DNA from: Micromonospora sp. RHAY321
Lineage (GTDB): Bacteria > Actinomycetota > Actinomycetes > Mycobacteriales > Micromonosporaceae
Direction: 5' to 3'
NCBI RefSeq assembly: GCF_023896955.1
Contig: NZ_JAMHIW010000008.1
Coordinates: forward strand, 218,678 to 282,677
DNA length: 64,000 nucleotides
Shown here one piece after another: positions 15,855-25,602 of the stretch. Position numbers and translations under genes: made by a program. The notes under the pieces were generated by a model that did no database searches, had not been told where the DNA came from, and saw only the letters and a program-made list of their open reading frames with translations. Numbering within the stretch: the first letter of the stretch is position 1; every line of letters begins with the position of its first letter.

Positions 15855-17247
15855 CGGCGGGTTGCCTCTCCTCGTCTCGATTGTGACCTTGGTCGTCTCC
15901 GGGGCCGGCGTGCTCGCCGCGCCCCGCGTTGTCCTGCTCGTCGCCCGGCTCCACCTTGCTGACCAGGACGGTGTCGATCCGGTTGCGCCGGCCGGTGGTG
16001 CCCTCGGCGACCAGCCGCAGGCCGGCCACCTCGACCTCCGCCCCCGGGATCGGCACCCGCCCGAGCGACTGGGCGAGCAGACCACCGACCGTCTCCACCT
16101 CGTCGGTGGGCAGGTCGGTGTGGAACAGCTCGCCCAGATTCTCCACCGGCAGGCGGGCGGTGACCCGCACCGAGAAGTCGGTCAGGCGTTCGACCGGCGG
16201 GCGTTCGACATCGTACTCGTCGGTGATCTCGCCGACGATCTCCTCCAGGATGTCCTCGATCGTGACCAGGCCGCCGGTGCCGCCGTACTCGTCGACGACG
16301 ATGACCAGGTGGTTGCGGGCGGCCTGCATCTCCGACAGCAGGTCGTCGACCGGCTTGGACTCCGGCACGAAGGTGGCCGGGCGCATCAGCTCGGCCACCG
16401 GCAGCTGCTCGGCCGCCGGGTCACCGCCGCGGGAGCGCCGGATCAGGTCCTTGAGGTAGAGGACGCCCAGCACGTCGTCGACGCTCTCGCCGATCACGGG
16501 GATGCGGGAGAAGCCGGAACGCAGGAAGAGCACCAGCGCCTGCGAGAGGGTCTTGCCCTCCTCGATCCACACCATCTCGGTACGCGGCACCATCACCTCG
16601 CGGGCGATGGTGTCGCCGAGCGCGAAGACCGAGTGGATCATCTGTCGCTCGCCGTGCTCCACCACGCCGCGCTGCTCGGCCAGGTCGACCAGCTCACGCA
16701 GCTCCACCTGCGTGGCGAACGGCCCCTCCCGGAAGCCGCGCCCCGGGGTGACCGCGTTGCCGATCAGGATGAGCAGCGACGCGAGTGGGTTGAGCGCCCG
16801 GCCCAGCCAGCGGACCAGCGGCGCCACCGCCCGCCCCACGGCGTACGCGTGCTGCCGGCCGATGGTGCGCGGGGCGACCCCGACCACCACGAAGCTGACG
16901 ACGGTCATCGCGCCGGCGGTGACCAGCGCGGCCCGCCAGCCGGCGCCGAACGTGTCCACCGCGACCAGCGCCACCAGCGTGGTGGCGGTCAGCTCGGCGA
17001 GCAGCCGCAACAGCAGGAGCAGATTGAGGTGCCGGACCACGTCGCCGGCCACGGCCTGGAGGGTGCGGGCGCCGCGTACGCCGTCCCGGGCCAACTCGGC
17101 GGCTCGAGCCGGTGACACCGCGGCGAGCGCCGCCTCGGTCATCGCGATCACGCCGGCGAGCACGACCAGGCCGGCCGCGAAGACGATCAGTTGCAGGTCG
17201 GGCAGGCCGGCCGTGGGGCCGGCCGCCAGTAGTGGAGTGGGCATCAC
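15847..17247 (-). CDS. hemolysin/CorC family protein (CNNM-CBS-CorC)
   Basis: A 466-residue membrane protein with three modules: an N-terminal CNNM membrane domain (hydrophobic spans near 14-40, 70-95, 100-125 and 138-155), a pair of CBS domains (near 200-330, including MVPRTEMVWIEE and VVDEYGGTGGLVTIEDILEE), and a C-terminal CorC/HlyC FAD-binding-like domain. The family is linked to magnesium/cobalt transport or efflux. The start overlaps the ybeY stop; GTG at 17247 and ATG at 17244 are both possible. Confidence 0.92.
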   Translation of the reverse strand: MMPTPLLAAGPTAGLPDLQLIVFAAGLVVLAGVIAMTEAALAAVSPARAAELARDGVRGARTLQAVAGDVVRHLNLLLLLRLLAELTATTLVALVAVDTFGAGWRAALVTAGAMTVVSFVVVGVAPRTIGRQHAYAVGRAVAPLVRWLGRALNPLASLLILIGNAVTPGRGFREGPFATQVELRELVDLAEQRGVVEHGERQMIHSVFALGDTIAREVMVPRTEMVWIEEGKTLSQALVLFLRSGFSRIPVIGESVDDVLGVLYLKDLIRRSRGGDPAAEQLPVAELMRPATFVPESKPVDDLLSEMQAARNHLVIVVDEYGGTGGLVTIEDILEEIVGEITDEYDVERPPVERLTDFSVRVTARLPVENLGELFHTDLPTDEVETVGGLLAQSLGRVPIPGAEVEVAGLRLVAEGTTGRRNRIDTVLVSKVEPGDEQDNAGRGEHAGPGDDQGHNRDEERQPADA

Positions 17248-17717
17248 TGGGTGCGGGTCGACCGCCAGCTCGCCAGCAGTCGGGCCTGGAGCGCGAACAT
17301 CTCCCGCTCCTCCTCCGGCTCGGCATGGTCGTAGCCGAGCAGGTGCAGCACCCCGTGCACGGTGAGCAGGTGCAGTTCGTCGGCCGGGGCGTGCCCGGCC
17401 GTCGCCGCCTGCTTGGCCGCCACCTCGGGGCAGAGCACGATGTCACCGAGCAGGGCGGGCTCGCCGCCGCTCGGGGCGGTCTCGCCCGGGCCGTGGTCGA
17501 CGCTGCCCTCGTCCATGGGGAAGGCGAGCACGTCGGTCGGGCCGTCGCCACCCATCCAGCGATGGTTCAGCTCGGTCATGTAGTCGATGTCGACCAGCAG
17601 CACGGACAGCTCGGCGAGGGGGTTGACCCCCATCTCGTCGAGGGCGTGCCGGGCGACGGCGAGCACGGCGTCGGTGTCGACGTCGACACCGGACTCATTG
17701 GCGATCTCGATGGACAA
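17244..17717 (-). CDS. ybeY: rRNA maturation endoribonuclease YbeY
   Basis: A 157-residue single-domain metalloprotein. The zinc site is HGVLHLLGYDH near residues 120-130, with three His ligands; an upstream conserved NHRWMGGDGPTDVLAFPM is near 51-68. YbeY is required for 16S rRNA 3' processing and ribosome quality control. The start is a TTG at 17717 with GAGGAAAG before it. Flanked by phoH upstream and corC downstream, the usual arrangement. Confidence 0.96.
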   Translation of the reverse strand: MSIEIANESGVDVDTDAVLAVARHALDEMGVNPLAELSVLLVDIDYMTELNHRWMGGDGPTDVLAFPMDEGSVDHGPGETAPSGGEPALLGDIVLCPEVAAKQAATAGHAPADELHLLTVHGVLHLLGYDHAEPEEEREMFALQARLLASWRSTRTQ

Positions 17718-17732
17718 CAGCTTTCCTCTGCT

Positions 17733-18791
<1,059 letters not shown>

Positions 18792-18922
18792 AAGTTGGGC
18801 CGAAGGGCCCTGCGCACCTGCTCTCGATCTCAGCGCCGGCCCTGCTGGCACGGCGTGCGGACGTTACACCCATCGTATCCGTTCAACGCGGCCCGCATCG
18901 CTCCCATTTCCGCTGGCCGCGA

Positions 18923-20320
18923 TCAACTCCCGGCCCGGAAGTCGTACCGGTCGAAGCTCTCCTGGTGGCGGGTGAACCGGTACGTCGCCCAGTGCATCCG
19001 GACCACCGTGCCGGCCTCGTCCCGGGTCAGCCGCAGCAGCTCCCCGGTCTCCCGCCCGGAGACCGTGCGGAACACGTCCGGGCGGTCCGGCAGGGGGGTG
19101 AAGACCGCCGGCGGGCGTCCCGCCGGGTCGCCGGCCCCACGTGCCCGCAGCGTGCCGTCGTGCCAGGAGAAGACGTACTCGAAACCCTCACCCCACCAGC
19201 GGCCCAGCACGCCCCGCAGGGCCGCCGGAGCGGGCGGGCCGGGCCGCCAGGGCTCGATCTCGGCCGGGTCGTGCTCGACCGCCGCGGCGAGCAGTTGGTG
19301 CGGCAGGTCGAACAGCTCGGCCGCCGTGCCGGACGAGCCGAGCACGGCCGCGCCCATCGCGCCCGCCGTGCCGTCGCCACCCCGGCGGCCGTAGACCGCC
19401 GCCAGGAAACCGGGCATCGCCCCGTCGTGCCCCACGTGCACCACCCGTTCGCCCTGCGGGACCAGGATCAGCCCCAGCCCGAAGCCGGCACCCCAGAGCG
19501 TCTCGTCGGTGGTGGTCACCGGCCAGCGCATCTCGTCCAGGGTGGTGGGGGCGAGCACCGCGCCGGTCGGGTCCAGCGCCGCCGGGTCGGCGAGGAACGC
19601 CGCCCAGCGGGCCATGTCGGTGGCGGTGCTCCAGAGCTGGGCTGCCGGGCCGACCCCGCCGAAGTCGGTCGGCGGCTCCGGGTGAGCCTCGTCGGAGTAC
19701 GCGTCGACCAGGAACCCGGTGGCCGCGGCCGGCCCGGGAGTCACGGTGGTGTCGGTCAGCCCCAGTGGCGTCAGGACCAGCTCGCCGAGCACCTCCGCCC
19801 AGCTGCCGCCGCGCAGCCGGGCGACGAGCTGCCCGAGCACGGCCACGCCGAGGTTGGAGTAGTGGAAGCGGCGGGCCGGCGGCAACACCCGCTCGGCCCG
19901 GGCCAGCTCGGCGACCAGTTCGTCGGCGTCCGGCGCGCGCAGGGTGTCCCACACGTCGCCGAACGGCTCACGCTGCAGGCCGCCCGTGTGCGACAGCAGC
20001 CGGCGGACGGTCAGCTCCCCGTGCGCCGGCAGGTCCAGGTGCCGGCCCACCGGGTCGTCCAGGTCGAGCAGTCCGTCGTCGCGGCACTGCAGGGTGAGCG
20101 CCGCGGTGAACGTCTTGGTGACCGAGCCGATCCGGAACTGGGTACGCGGCCCCAGCGCGTCGTCGGTGCCGGTGCCGCCGACGGCGCACTGCCACAGCGG
20201 CCGGTCCGCCCGGTGCAGCGCCGCCGACACCGCCGGTACGCGCGCGTCGGCCTGCACCCGCCGGACCAGTCGTCCCAACCGCTCGTCCACGCGGCTGTCC
20301 GGCGCCGGCCCCGCGTTCAC
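18923..20320 (-). CDS. serine hydrolase, class C beta-lactamase/DD-peptidase fold
   Basis: A 465-residue cytoplasmic-looking protein (no signal peptide) of the beta-lactamase-related family. The nucleophile motif SVTK is at residues 65-68, the YxN motif YSN is near 152-154, and the third motif is HVGHDG near 296-301. After residue about 350 a separate C-terminal domain (WWGEGFEYVFSWHDGTLRARG) resembles the lipocalin-like extension of such hydrolases. The family includes esterases and D-amino-acid peptidases; the substrate is unknown. The GTG start overlaps the HIT gene stop by four bases. Confidence 0.88.
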   Translation of the reverse strand: MNAGPAPDSRVDERLGRLVRRVQADARVPAVSAALHRADRPLWQCAVGGTGTDDALGPRTQFRIGSVTKTFTAALTLQCRDDGLLDLDDPVGRHLDLPAHGELTVRRLLSHTGGLQREPFGDVWDTLRAPDADELVAELARAERVLPPARRFHYSNLGVAVLGQLVARLRGGSWAEVLGELVLTPLGLTDTTVTPGPAAATGFLVDAYSDEAHPEPPTDFGGVGPAAQLWSTATDMARWAAFLADPAALDPTGAVLAPTTLDEMRWPVTTTDETLWGAGFGLGLILVPQGERVVHVGHDGAMPGFLAAVYGRRGGDGTAGAMGAAVLGSSGTAAELFDLPHQLLAAAVEHDPAEIEPWRPGPPAPAALRGVLGRWWGEGFEYVFSWHDGTLRARGAGDPAGRPPAVFTPLPDRPDVFRTVSGRETGELLRLTRDEAGTVVRMHWATYRFTRHQESFDRYDFRAGS

Positions 20321-20676
20321 GCCAGGTCCCGGGCGAGCATCGGCCCGAGCGGAGCGCCACCGAGCAGGTGCGCGTGCGCGTGGAACACCTCCTGCCCGCC
20401 GTACGCGCCGGTGTTGAACATCAACCGGAAACCGTCGCCGAGCAACCCCTCGTCGTCGGCAACGGCGGCGGCCGTGGCCAGCACCTCACCGGCCAGTGCC
20501 GGGTCACCCTCGGCGAGGGTGGCCACGTCGGCGTAGTGCTCCTTCGGAATGATCAGCACGTGCACCGGCGCCTTCGGGCCGATGTCCCGGAAGGCGAGCG
20601 TCGTGGCGGTCTCCCGGACCACGGTGGCCGGGATCTCCCCGGCGACGATGCGGCAGAACAGGCAGTCGGATCCCAT
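20317..20676 (-). CDS. HIT family nucleotide-binding protein
   Basis: A 119-residue histidine-triad protein, HINT branch. It starts CLFCRIVAGEIPATVV and carries the catalytic triad motif in VFHAHAHLLGG near residues 97-107 (His-x-His-x-His). HINT proteins hydrolyse adenosine 5'-phosphoramidates and acyl-adenylates. The two cysteines at 5 and 8 resemble the zinc-binding pair of some HINTs, although the full site is not obvious. Coupled to the serine hydrolase downstream. Confidence 0.93.
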   Translation of the reverse strand: MGSDCLFCRIVAGEIPATVVRETATTLAFRDIGPKAPVHVLIIPKEHYADVATLAEGDPALAGEVLATAAAVADDEGLLGDGFRLMFNTGAYGGQEVFHAHAHLLGGAPLGPMLARDLA

Positions 20677-20755
20677 CGGGGCAGTCTAAGGAAGGTGCCC
20701 CGGGCGACGCCGCCGGTGGCGGAAGGGTCCCTTCCCGACGTTCGCGCCCCTACGG

Positions 20756-20761
20756 CAGGAT
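20756..20761 (+). promoter_or_regulatory. -10-like CAGGAT before the SDR start
   Basis: CAGGAT lies seven bases before the ATG at 20769 and fits the leaderless spacing seen elsewhere. AGGA could alternatively serve as a ribosome binding site. Confidence 0.3.
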
Positions 20762-20768
20762 GCCGTGC

Positions 20769-21530
20769 ATGACGGATCGAGCGGTACTGGTGACCGGGGC
20801 CTCGCGCGGGATCGGACGGGCGGTGGCGGCGGCTTTCGCAGCCGGCGGCGACCGGGTGGCGATCCACCACCGGGACTCGGCGGACGCCGCCGAGGAGGTG
20901 CGTGCGCACCTGCCCGGAACGGGGCACGTCGTGGTCCGCGCGGACCTCACCGACCCGGAGGCGGTACGGGCCATGGTCGACCGGGCCGCCGAACTGCTCG
21001 GCGGGATCGACGTGCTGGTCAACAACGCCGGGATGTACGGCGGCCGGGACGATCCGCACCCGGTCTTCGGCGCCTCCTACGAAGAGTGGCAGCGGCGCTG
21101 GCGGCAGGTGCTGGAGACCAACCTGACCGGCGCCGGCAACGTCACCTGGTGCGCCGCCCAGCACATGCGGGAGCGCGGCGGCCGGATCGTCAACGTCTCG
21201 TCCCGGGGCGCGTTCCGCGGTGAGCCGCAGCAGCCGGCGTACGGCGCCAGCAAGGCAGGGCTGAACGCCCTGGGCCAGTCCCTGGCCGTGGCACTCGCGC
21301 CGTACGGCATCGCGGTGGCCACCGTCGCGCCGGGTTACGTGGCCACCGACATGACCACCGATCACCTGAGCGGTGAGGGCGGCGCGGCGATCCGCGCGCA
21401 GAGCCCGTTCGACCGGGTCGCCCAGCCGGAGGAGATCGCCGCCGCGGTGCACTGGCTGGCCTCGCCCCAGGCCGAGTGGGCCTCCGGCACCATCGTCGAC
21501 CTCAACGGCGCCTCCTACCTCCGCAGCTGA
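20769..21530 (+). CDS. SDR family oxidoreductase
   Basis: A 253-residue classical short-chain dehydrogenase. The cofactor motif is VTGASRGIGRAV near residues 7-18, the NNAG motif is near 82-85, and the catalytic Ser, Tyr and Lys are in VNVSSRGAF and YGASKAG (YxxxK near 157-161). A basic residue after the GxxxGxG motif suggests NADP use. I chose the ATG at 20769 over 20760 because of its spacing to AGGA/CAGGAT. It stands alone and convergent with rsmE. The substrate is unknown. Confidence 0.88.
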   Translation: MTDRAVLVTGASRGIGRAVAAAFAAGGDRVAIHHRDSADAAEEVRAHLPGTGHVVVRADLTDPEAVRAMVDRAAELLGGIDVLVNNAGMYGGRDDPHPVFGASYEEWQRRWRQVLETNLTGAGNVTWCAAQHMRERGGRIVNVSSRGAFRGEPQQPAYGASKAGLNALGQSLAVALAPYGIAVATVAPGYVATDMTTDHLSGEGGAAIRAQSPFDRVAQPEEIAAAVHWLASPQAEWASGTIVDLNGASYLRS

Positions 21531-21677
21531 CCCCCGGCCTCCGCGACCCCCGGGTCGACCGAGGCTTTGTCGTCTCGCGGGACCACGCCGCCGAGAGCCG
21601 TCCGGCCGACCACCGGTCAGCGCGGCGACAGCGGTCAACCCGGCTACGCCGGCGACCGGGCCGGTTCGGAGGCCGGA

Positions 21678-22412
21678 CTACCAGCGGTTGAGGCGGGTGG
21701 CCAGCACGCTGAGTGCCGCCACGCCCGCCGTGGAGGTGCGGAGCACCGTCGGGCCGAGTCGTACGGGCCGGGCTCCGGCCTCGCGGAACGCGGTCAACTC
21801 GGCCGTGTCGATGCCGCCCTCGGGGCCGACCACCAGGACGATCTCCCCGGTCGAGGGCAGGTCGGCGGTGGTCAGCCGCTCCTCGGCCTCCTCGTGCAGC
21901 ACGAACCCGGCGGCGGCGCCGGCGATGCGGCGGGCCACCGTCGCGGTGGACTCGTCCGGTGCGCCGGCAACCACCGGCAGCCAGGGCCGGCGGGCCTGCT
22001 TGGCGGCCTCCCGGGCGGTGGCCACCCACTTCTCCCGGGCCCGTACGCCCCGGTCGCCACGCCACTGCGTCACCGAACGGGCCGCCGCCCAGGGCACGAT
22101 CTCGTCGACGCCCACCTCGGTCATCGCCTGCACGGCCAGCTCACCCCGGTCGCCCTTGGCGATGCCCTGCACGCTCACCAGTCGGGGTACGGGCGCGTCC
22201 GCGTACCCCCGCGAGGTGACGGTGAGTTCCAGGCTGCCCCGGCCGACGGCGGTGACCACCGCGGCCGCCGTGCCGCCCCGGCCGTCGGAGAGCAGCAACT
22301 CCTCGCCGACCCGCAACCGTTGCACGGTGGCGGCGTGGTGCCCCTCGGGACCGTCGAGGGTCAACGCGTCGGCGGTGGGCAGGGACTCGACCAGGAACAG
22401 CGGCGCGGACAC
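21678..22412 (-). CDS. rsmE: 16S rRNA m3U1498 methyltransferase RsmE
   Basis: A 244-residue SPOUT-class methyltransferase that methylates N3 of U1498 in 16S rRNA. The N-terminal PUA-like part contains EGHHAATVQRLRVGEELLL. The SPOUT knot has QGIAKGDRGELAVQAMTEVGVDEIVP, the SAM loop VVGPEGGID near 196-204, and VRLGPTVLRTSTA near 220-232. The GTG start at 22412 is seven bases after TAGCCT, so it is probably leaderless. It is 23 bases beyond the dnaJ stop, so read-through from hrcA-dnaJ is also possible. Confidence 0.95.
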   Translation of the reverse strand: MSAPLFLVESLPTADALTLDGPEGHHAATVQRLRVGEELLLSDGRGGTAAAVVTAVGRGSLELTVTSRGYADAPVPRLVSVQGIAKGDRGELAVQAMTEVGVDEIVPWAAARSVTQWRGDRGVRAREKWVATAREAAKQARRPWLPVVAGAPDESTATVARRIAGAAAGFVLHEEAEERLTTADLPSTGEIVLVVGPEGGIDTAELTAFREAGARPVRLGPTVLRTSTAGVAALSVLATRLNRW

Positions 22413-22419
22413 GATGATC

Positions 22420-22425
22420 AGGCTA
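22420..22425 (-). promoter_or_regulatory. -10 box TAGCCT for rsmE
   Basis: TAGCCT ends seven bases before the GTG start of rsmE, indicating a leaderless promoter located in the short dnaJ-rsmE gap. Confidence 0.45.
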
Positions 22426-22435
22426 GCCGCGCCGG

Positions 22436-23581
22436 TCAGGCGTGGCCGTTGAACGCGTCGCGCATCCGCGAGAAGAAGCCGCCCTGCTTGCTCAGCTCGG
22501 CGACCTCCTCGCCGCGGGTCTTGGCGAAGTCGCGCAGCATCCGCTCCTGGTCCGGGTCGAGCTTCGTCGGCGTCCGGACGTCCAGGTGGACGTAGAGGTC
22601 GCCCCGGCCGGTGCCGCGCAGGTGCGGCACGCCGCGGGCACGCAGCCGCAGGGTACTGGCCGGCTGGGTGCCGGCCTTGACGTCGACCGTCTCCTCGCTG
22701 TCCAGCGTCTTGATGGTCAGCCGGGTGCCCAGTGCCGCCGCGGTCATCGGCACGGTGACCCGGCAGTGCAGGTCGTCGCCCTTGCGGGAGTACACGTCGT
22801 GCGGCCGCTCGTGGATCTCCACGTAGAGGTCACCGGCGGTGCCGCCACCCGGGCCCACCTCGCCCTGCTGGGCCAGCCGGATCCGCATGCCGTCCTCGAC
22901 GCCGGCCGGGATCTTGACAGTCAGCGAGCGGCGGGTCCGCACCCGGCCGTCGCCGGCACAGGTGGGGCAGGGGTGCGGGATGGTGGTGCCGTAGCCCTGG
23001 CAGACGGTGCACGGCCGGGCGGAGACGACCTGGCCGAGGAAGGTGCGCTGCACCGACTGCACCTCGCCCCGACCCCCGCACGCCTCACAGGTGGCCAGGT
23101 GGGTGCCGGCGGCCGTGCCGGCGCCGGAACAGGTGGTGCAGAGCACCGCGGTGTCGACGGTGATCGGGGCCTCGACGCCGAACGCCGTCTCGTGCAGGTC
23201 CAGCTCCAGCCGCAGGATCGCGTCGGCGCCCGGACGGGTGCGCGGGCGCGGACCACGCGCGCCGCCCCCCGCGCCGCCGAAGAACGCGTCCATGATGTCC
23301 TGGAAACCGACGAACGGGCCGGCGCCGCCGGGACCGCCCGGACCACCGGCGCCGCCGCCACCCGGGGCGAGCGGGTCGCCACCCAGGTCGACGATCTGCC
23401 GCTTCCGGTCGTCCGAGAGGACCTCGTACGCGGCGTTGATGTCCTTGAACTTCTCCTGTGCCTCCGGGTCCGGATTGACGTCCGGGTGGAACTGGCGCGC
23501 CAGCTTGCGGTAGGCGCGCTTGATCTCGTCGTCGGAGGCTTCCCGGCTCACACCGAGGATGCCGTAGTAGTCCCTGGCCAC
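22436..23581 (-). CDS. dnaJ: chaperone DnaJ
   Basis: A 381-residue DnaJ co-chaperone for DnaK. The J domain has HPD in FHPDVNPD near residues 32-39. A Gly-rich linker and GF segment follow (FVGFQDIMDAFFGG). The zinc-finger region has four CxxCxGxG-type repeats (CTTCSGAG, CEACGGRG, CTVCQGYG, CPTCAGDG), and the C-terminal substrate-binding domain ends near 350. I chose the GTG at 23581 (VARDYYGILG); an ATG at 23599 adds six residues. It follows hrcA by 73 bases and should be under the CIRCE control of that operon. Confidence 0.95.
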   Translation of the reverse strand: MARDYYGILGVSREASDDEIKRAYRKLARQFHPDVNPDPEAQEKFKDINAAYEVLSDDRKRQIVDLGGDPLAPGGGGAGGPGGPGGAGPFVGFQDIMDAFFGGAGGGARGPRPRTRPGADAILRLELDLHETAFGVEAPITVDTAVLCTTCSGAGTAAGTHLATCEACGGRGEVQSVQRTFLGQVVSARPCTVCQGYGTTIPHPCPTCAGDGRVRTRRSLTVKIPAGVEDGMRIRLAQQGEVGPGGGTAGDLYVEIHERPHDVYSRKGDDLHCRVTVPMTAAALGTRLTIKTLDSEETVDVKAGTQPASTLRLRARGVPHLRGTGRGDLYVHLDVRTPTKLDPDQERMLRDFAKTRGEEVAELSKQGGFFSRMRDAFNGHA

Positions 23582-23654
23582 TGCGTTCCGTGTCCTCATG
23601 TTCGTCTCGCGTTGCGCCGGTCGGCGGCCGCAGCCGGCCGTCGGCCCTGACTGG

Positions 23655-24677
23655 TCAGTTCTGGGCCAGCAGCTCGCCCACGTAGCGTGCCACGGCGCGC
23701 ACCGTGGCGATGGTGCCGGGGTAGTCCATGCGGGTGGGCCCCAGCACCCCCAGGCCGCCCACGATGGTGGCGCCCGGGCCGTACCCGGTGCTGACCACCG
23801 AGGCGGCGCGCAGGTTGTCGAACTCGTTCTCGTCGCCGATGAGCACCCGGGTGGTGCTCGGCTCCGTCTCGCCGATGAGCTTGAGCAGCACGACCTCCTC
23901 CTCGAGCGCCTCGAGGATCGGCCGCAGGGAGCCCTGGAAGTCGAGCAGGCCGCCGCGTGTGAGGTTGGCGGTGCCGGCCAGCGCGATCCGCTCCTCGTGC
24001 CGCTCGACCAGCGTCTCCAGCAGCACCGTGGCGAGGGTGGTCATCGTCGGGCGCAGCTCGGGCGGCGCCTCGTCGACCAGCGTCTGCACCAGCGGCGGCG
24101 TGTCGGACAGCCGGGCGCCGGCGAGCTTCTCGTTGACCAGCCGGCGCAGGTCGGTGACGTCGTCGGCGGGCACCGGCCCGGGCAGCTCCACGAGCCGCTG
24201 CTCCACCCGCCCGGTGTCGGCGATCATGACGAGCATCAGCCGGGTGGTGGAGATCGGCACCAGCTCCAGGTGCCGCACCGAGGAGCGGGCCAGGCTCGGG
24301 TACTGCACGACTGCCACCTGCCGGGTCAGCTGCGCGAGCAGCCGCACCGTGCGGTGCACCACGTCGTCGAGGTCGACCGCGCCGACCAGGAAGCGCTCGA
24401 TGGCCCGGCGCTCGGCCGGGCTGAGCGGCTTGACCCGGGACAGCCGGTCGACGAAGAGCCGGTAGCCGCGGTCGGTGGGCACCCGCCCCGCACTGGTGTG
24501 CGGCTGCCGGATGTAGCCCTCCTCCTCCAGCACGGCCATGTCGTTGCGGACCGTGGCCGGGGACACACCAAGCTGGTGCCGCTCGACCAGCGCCTTGCTG
24601 CCGACGGGCTCCTGGGTGGAGACGTAGTCCTCGACGATGGCGCGGAGCACGGCGAGCTTGCGGTCGTCGAGACCCAT
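23655..24677 (-). CDS. hrcA: heat-inducible transcriptional repressor HrcA
   Basis: A 340-residue HrcA. The N-terminal winged helix includes AIVEDYVSTQEPVGSKALV and SPATVRNDMAVLEEEGYI (DNA-recognition helix near 40-57), then HTSAGRVPTDRGYRLFVD. The remaining GAF-like and dimerisation regions follow. It represses heat-shock genes by binding CIRCE, and a perfect CIRCE lies 58 bases upstream of its own start. The ATG at 24677 has the excellent site AGGAGGTG. Confidence 0.97.
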   Translation of the reverse strand: MGLDDRKLAVLRAIVEDYVSTQEPVGSKALVERHQLGVSPATVRNDMAVLEEEGYIRQPHTSAGRVPTDRGYRLFVDRLSRVKPLSPAERRAIERFLVGAVDLDDVVHRTVRLLAQLTRQVAVVQYPSLARSSVRHLELVPISTTRLMLVMIADTGRVEQRLVELPGPVPADDVTDLRRLVNEKLAGARLSDTPPLVQTLVDEAPPELRPTMTTLATVLLETLVERHEERIALAGTANLTRGGLLDFQGSLRPILEALEEEVVLLKLIGETEPSTTRVLIGDENEFDNLRAASVVSTGYGPGATIVGGLGVLGPTRMDYPGTIATVRAVARYVGELLAQN

Positions 24678-24734
24678 CCTCCGCACCTCCTGTCGCACGT
24701 CGGCCGCCGCCCACGGTGGGGTCGGCGGGCCGTC

Positions 24735-24761
24735 CTGGCACTCGACTGTAACGAGTGCCAG
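24735..24761. promoter_or_regulatory. CIRCE operator
   Basis: CTGGCACTC, nine bases, GAGTGCCAG: a perfect inverted repeat matching the CIRCE consensus (TTAGCACTC-N9-GAGTGCTAA). It sits upstream of hrcA, so the hrcA-dnaJ operon is autorepressed by HrcA. Confidence 0.95.
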
Positions 24762-24887
24762 TCTACGTCGGCGTGCCCGCCAGCGCGATGATCAACGACG
24801 CACCGTCGGTGCGGTCCGGGACGCCGGGTGGCCGAGCGGCCTGCCGGGCCGGCGGTGTCGCTCTGGTGCGCCGTTGCCGTGGACCCC

Positions 24888-24893
24888 TACCGT
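24888..24893 (+). promoter_or_regulatory. -10 box TACCGT, leaderless start of DUF4870 gene
   Basis: TACCGT ends seven bases before the ATG at 24901. Confidence 0.45.
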
Positions 24894-24900
24894 GACATCC

Positions 24901-25542
24901 ATGACTGAACCTCCTCGCCCTCCCGGAGCGGGTGACCCCGGCAACTACCCGCCGGAGCCGACCTCCCCGGGCTCGTCCCCCTCGGCCGAGCCACCCACCG
25001 CACCACTGTCCGGGGCACCCGCACCGGGCGGCTATCCCCCGGCCGGTGGCTATCCGCCGCCCACCGGTGACCAACCGCCGTCAGGCGGCTACCCTCCGCC
25101 CGGTGGCTACCCTCCGCCCGGTGGCTACCCTCCGCCCGGTGGCTTTCCTCCCGGCGGTTATCCGACCGGTGGCGCGTACGGGCCGCCCGCCGGTGGCTTC
25201 GCCAACAACGAGGACAAGACCTGGGCCCTGGTCGCGCACTTCGGCGGCGCCCTCGGCGCCCTGATCAGCTTCGGCCCGCTGGGCTTCGTCGCCCCGCTGG
25301 TGGCCTACCTGGCCCGTGGCCAGCAGTCGCCGACCGTCCGGGCGCACGCCCTGGCCGCGCTGAACTTCCAGATCCTCTGGTCGATCATCGCGTTCGTGCT
25401 GCTCTTCGTGAGCTGGTGCCTGCTCTTCCTGCCCAGCATCGCGGTGGTGGTGATCCAGATCCTGTTCGGCATCATCGCCGGGATCAAGGCCAACGAGGGC
25501 ACGCCTTACCGCTACCCGATGTCCGCCAACTTCATCAAGTGA
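24901..25542 (+). CDS. DUF4870 membrane protein with Pro-Gly-Tyr repeats
   Basis: A 213-residue protein. The first 95 residues are disordered and rich in GGYPPP repeats, typical of cytoplasmic tails of actinobacterial membrane proteins. The DUF4870 domain then begins at NNEDKTWALVAHFGGALGALISF and contains three hydrophobic segments (about 105-130, 155-180 and 183-200), ending with the conserved GTPYRYPMSANFIK-type tail. The family is of unknown function. It is divergent from hrcA and probably leaderless. Confidence 0.85.
   Translation: MTEPPRPPGAGDPGNYPPEPTSPGSSPSAEPPTAPLSGAPAPGGYPPAGGYPPPTGDQPPSGGYPPPGGYPPPGGYPPPGGFPPGGYPTGGAYGPPAGGFANNEDKTWALVAHFGGALGALISFGPLGFVAPLVAYLARGQQSPTVRAHALAALNFQILWSIIAFVLLFVSWCLLFLPSIAVVVIQILFGIIAGIKANEGTPYRYPMSANFIK
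25087..25140 (+). repeat. three tandem 18-bp repeats encoding GYPPPG
   Basis: The unit GGCTACCCTCCGCCCGGT occurs three times without mismatch inside the DUF4870 gene. Perfect copies suggest recent slippage expansion, and copy number may vary between strains. Confidence 0.9.
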
Positions 25543-25602
25543 CCGGGTCGGCCGCTCCCCCGGCCGGCCCGGCGCACCGTCACCCGCGGCGGTGCGACCG
25601 GG

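Noticed and set aside
22436..22470. tRNA or small RNA genes anywhere in the window.
   Set aside because: Reading the intergenic regions by eye gave no cloverleaf with a GTTCRA T-loop in place. A tRNAscan run would be decisive.
25087..25140. CRISPR-like direct repeats.
   Set aside because: The 18-bp units are contiguous without spacers and encode GYPPPG repeats within a protein.
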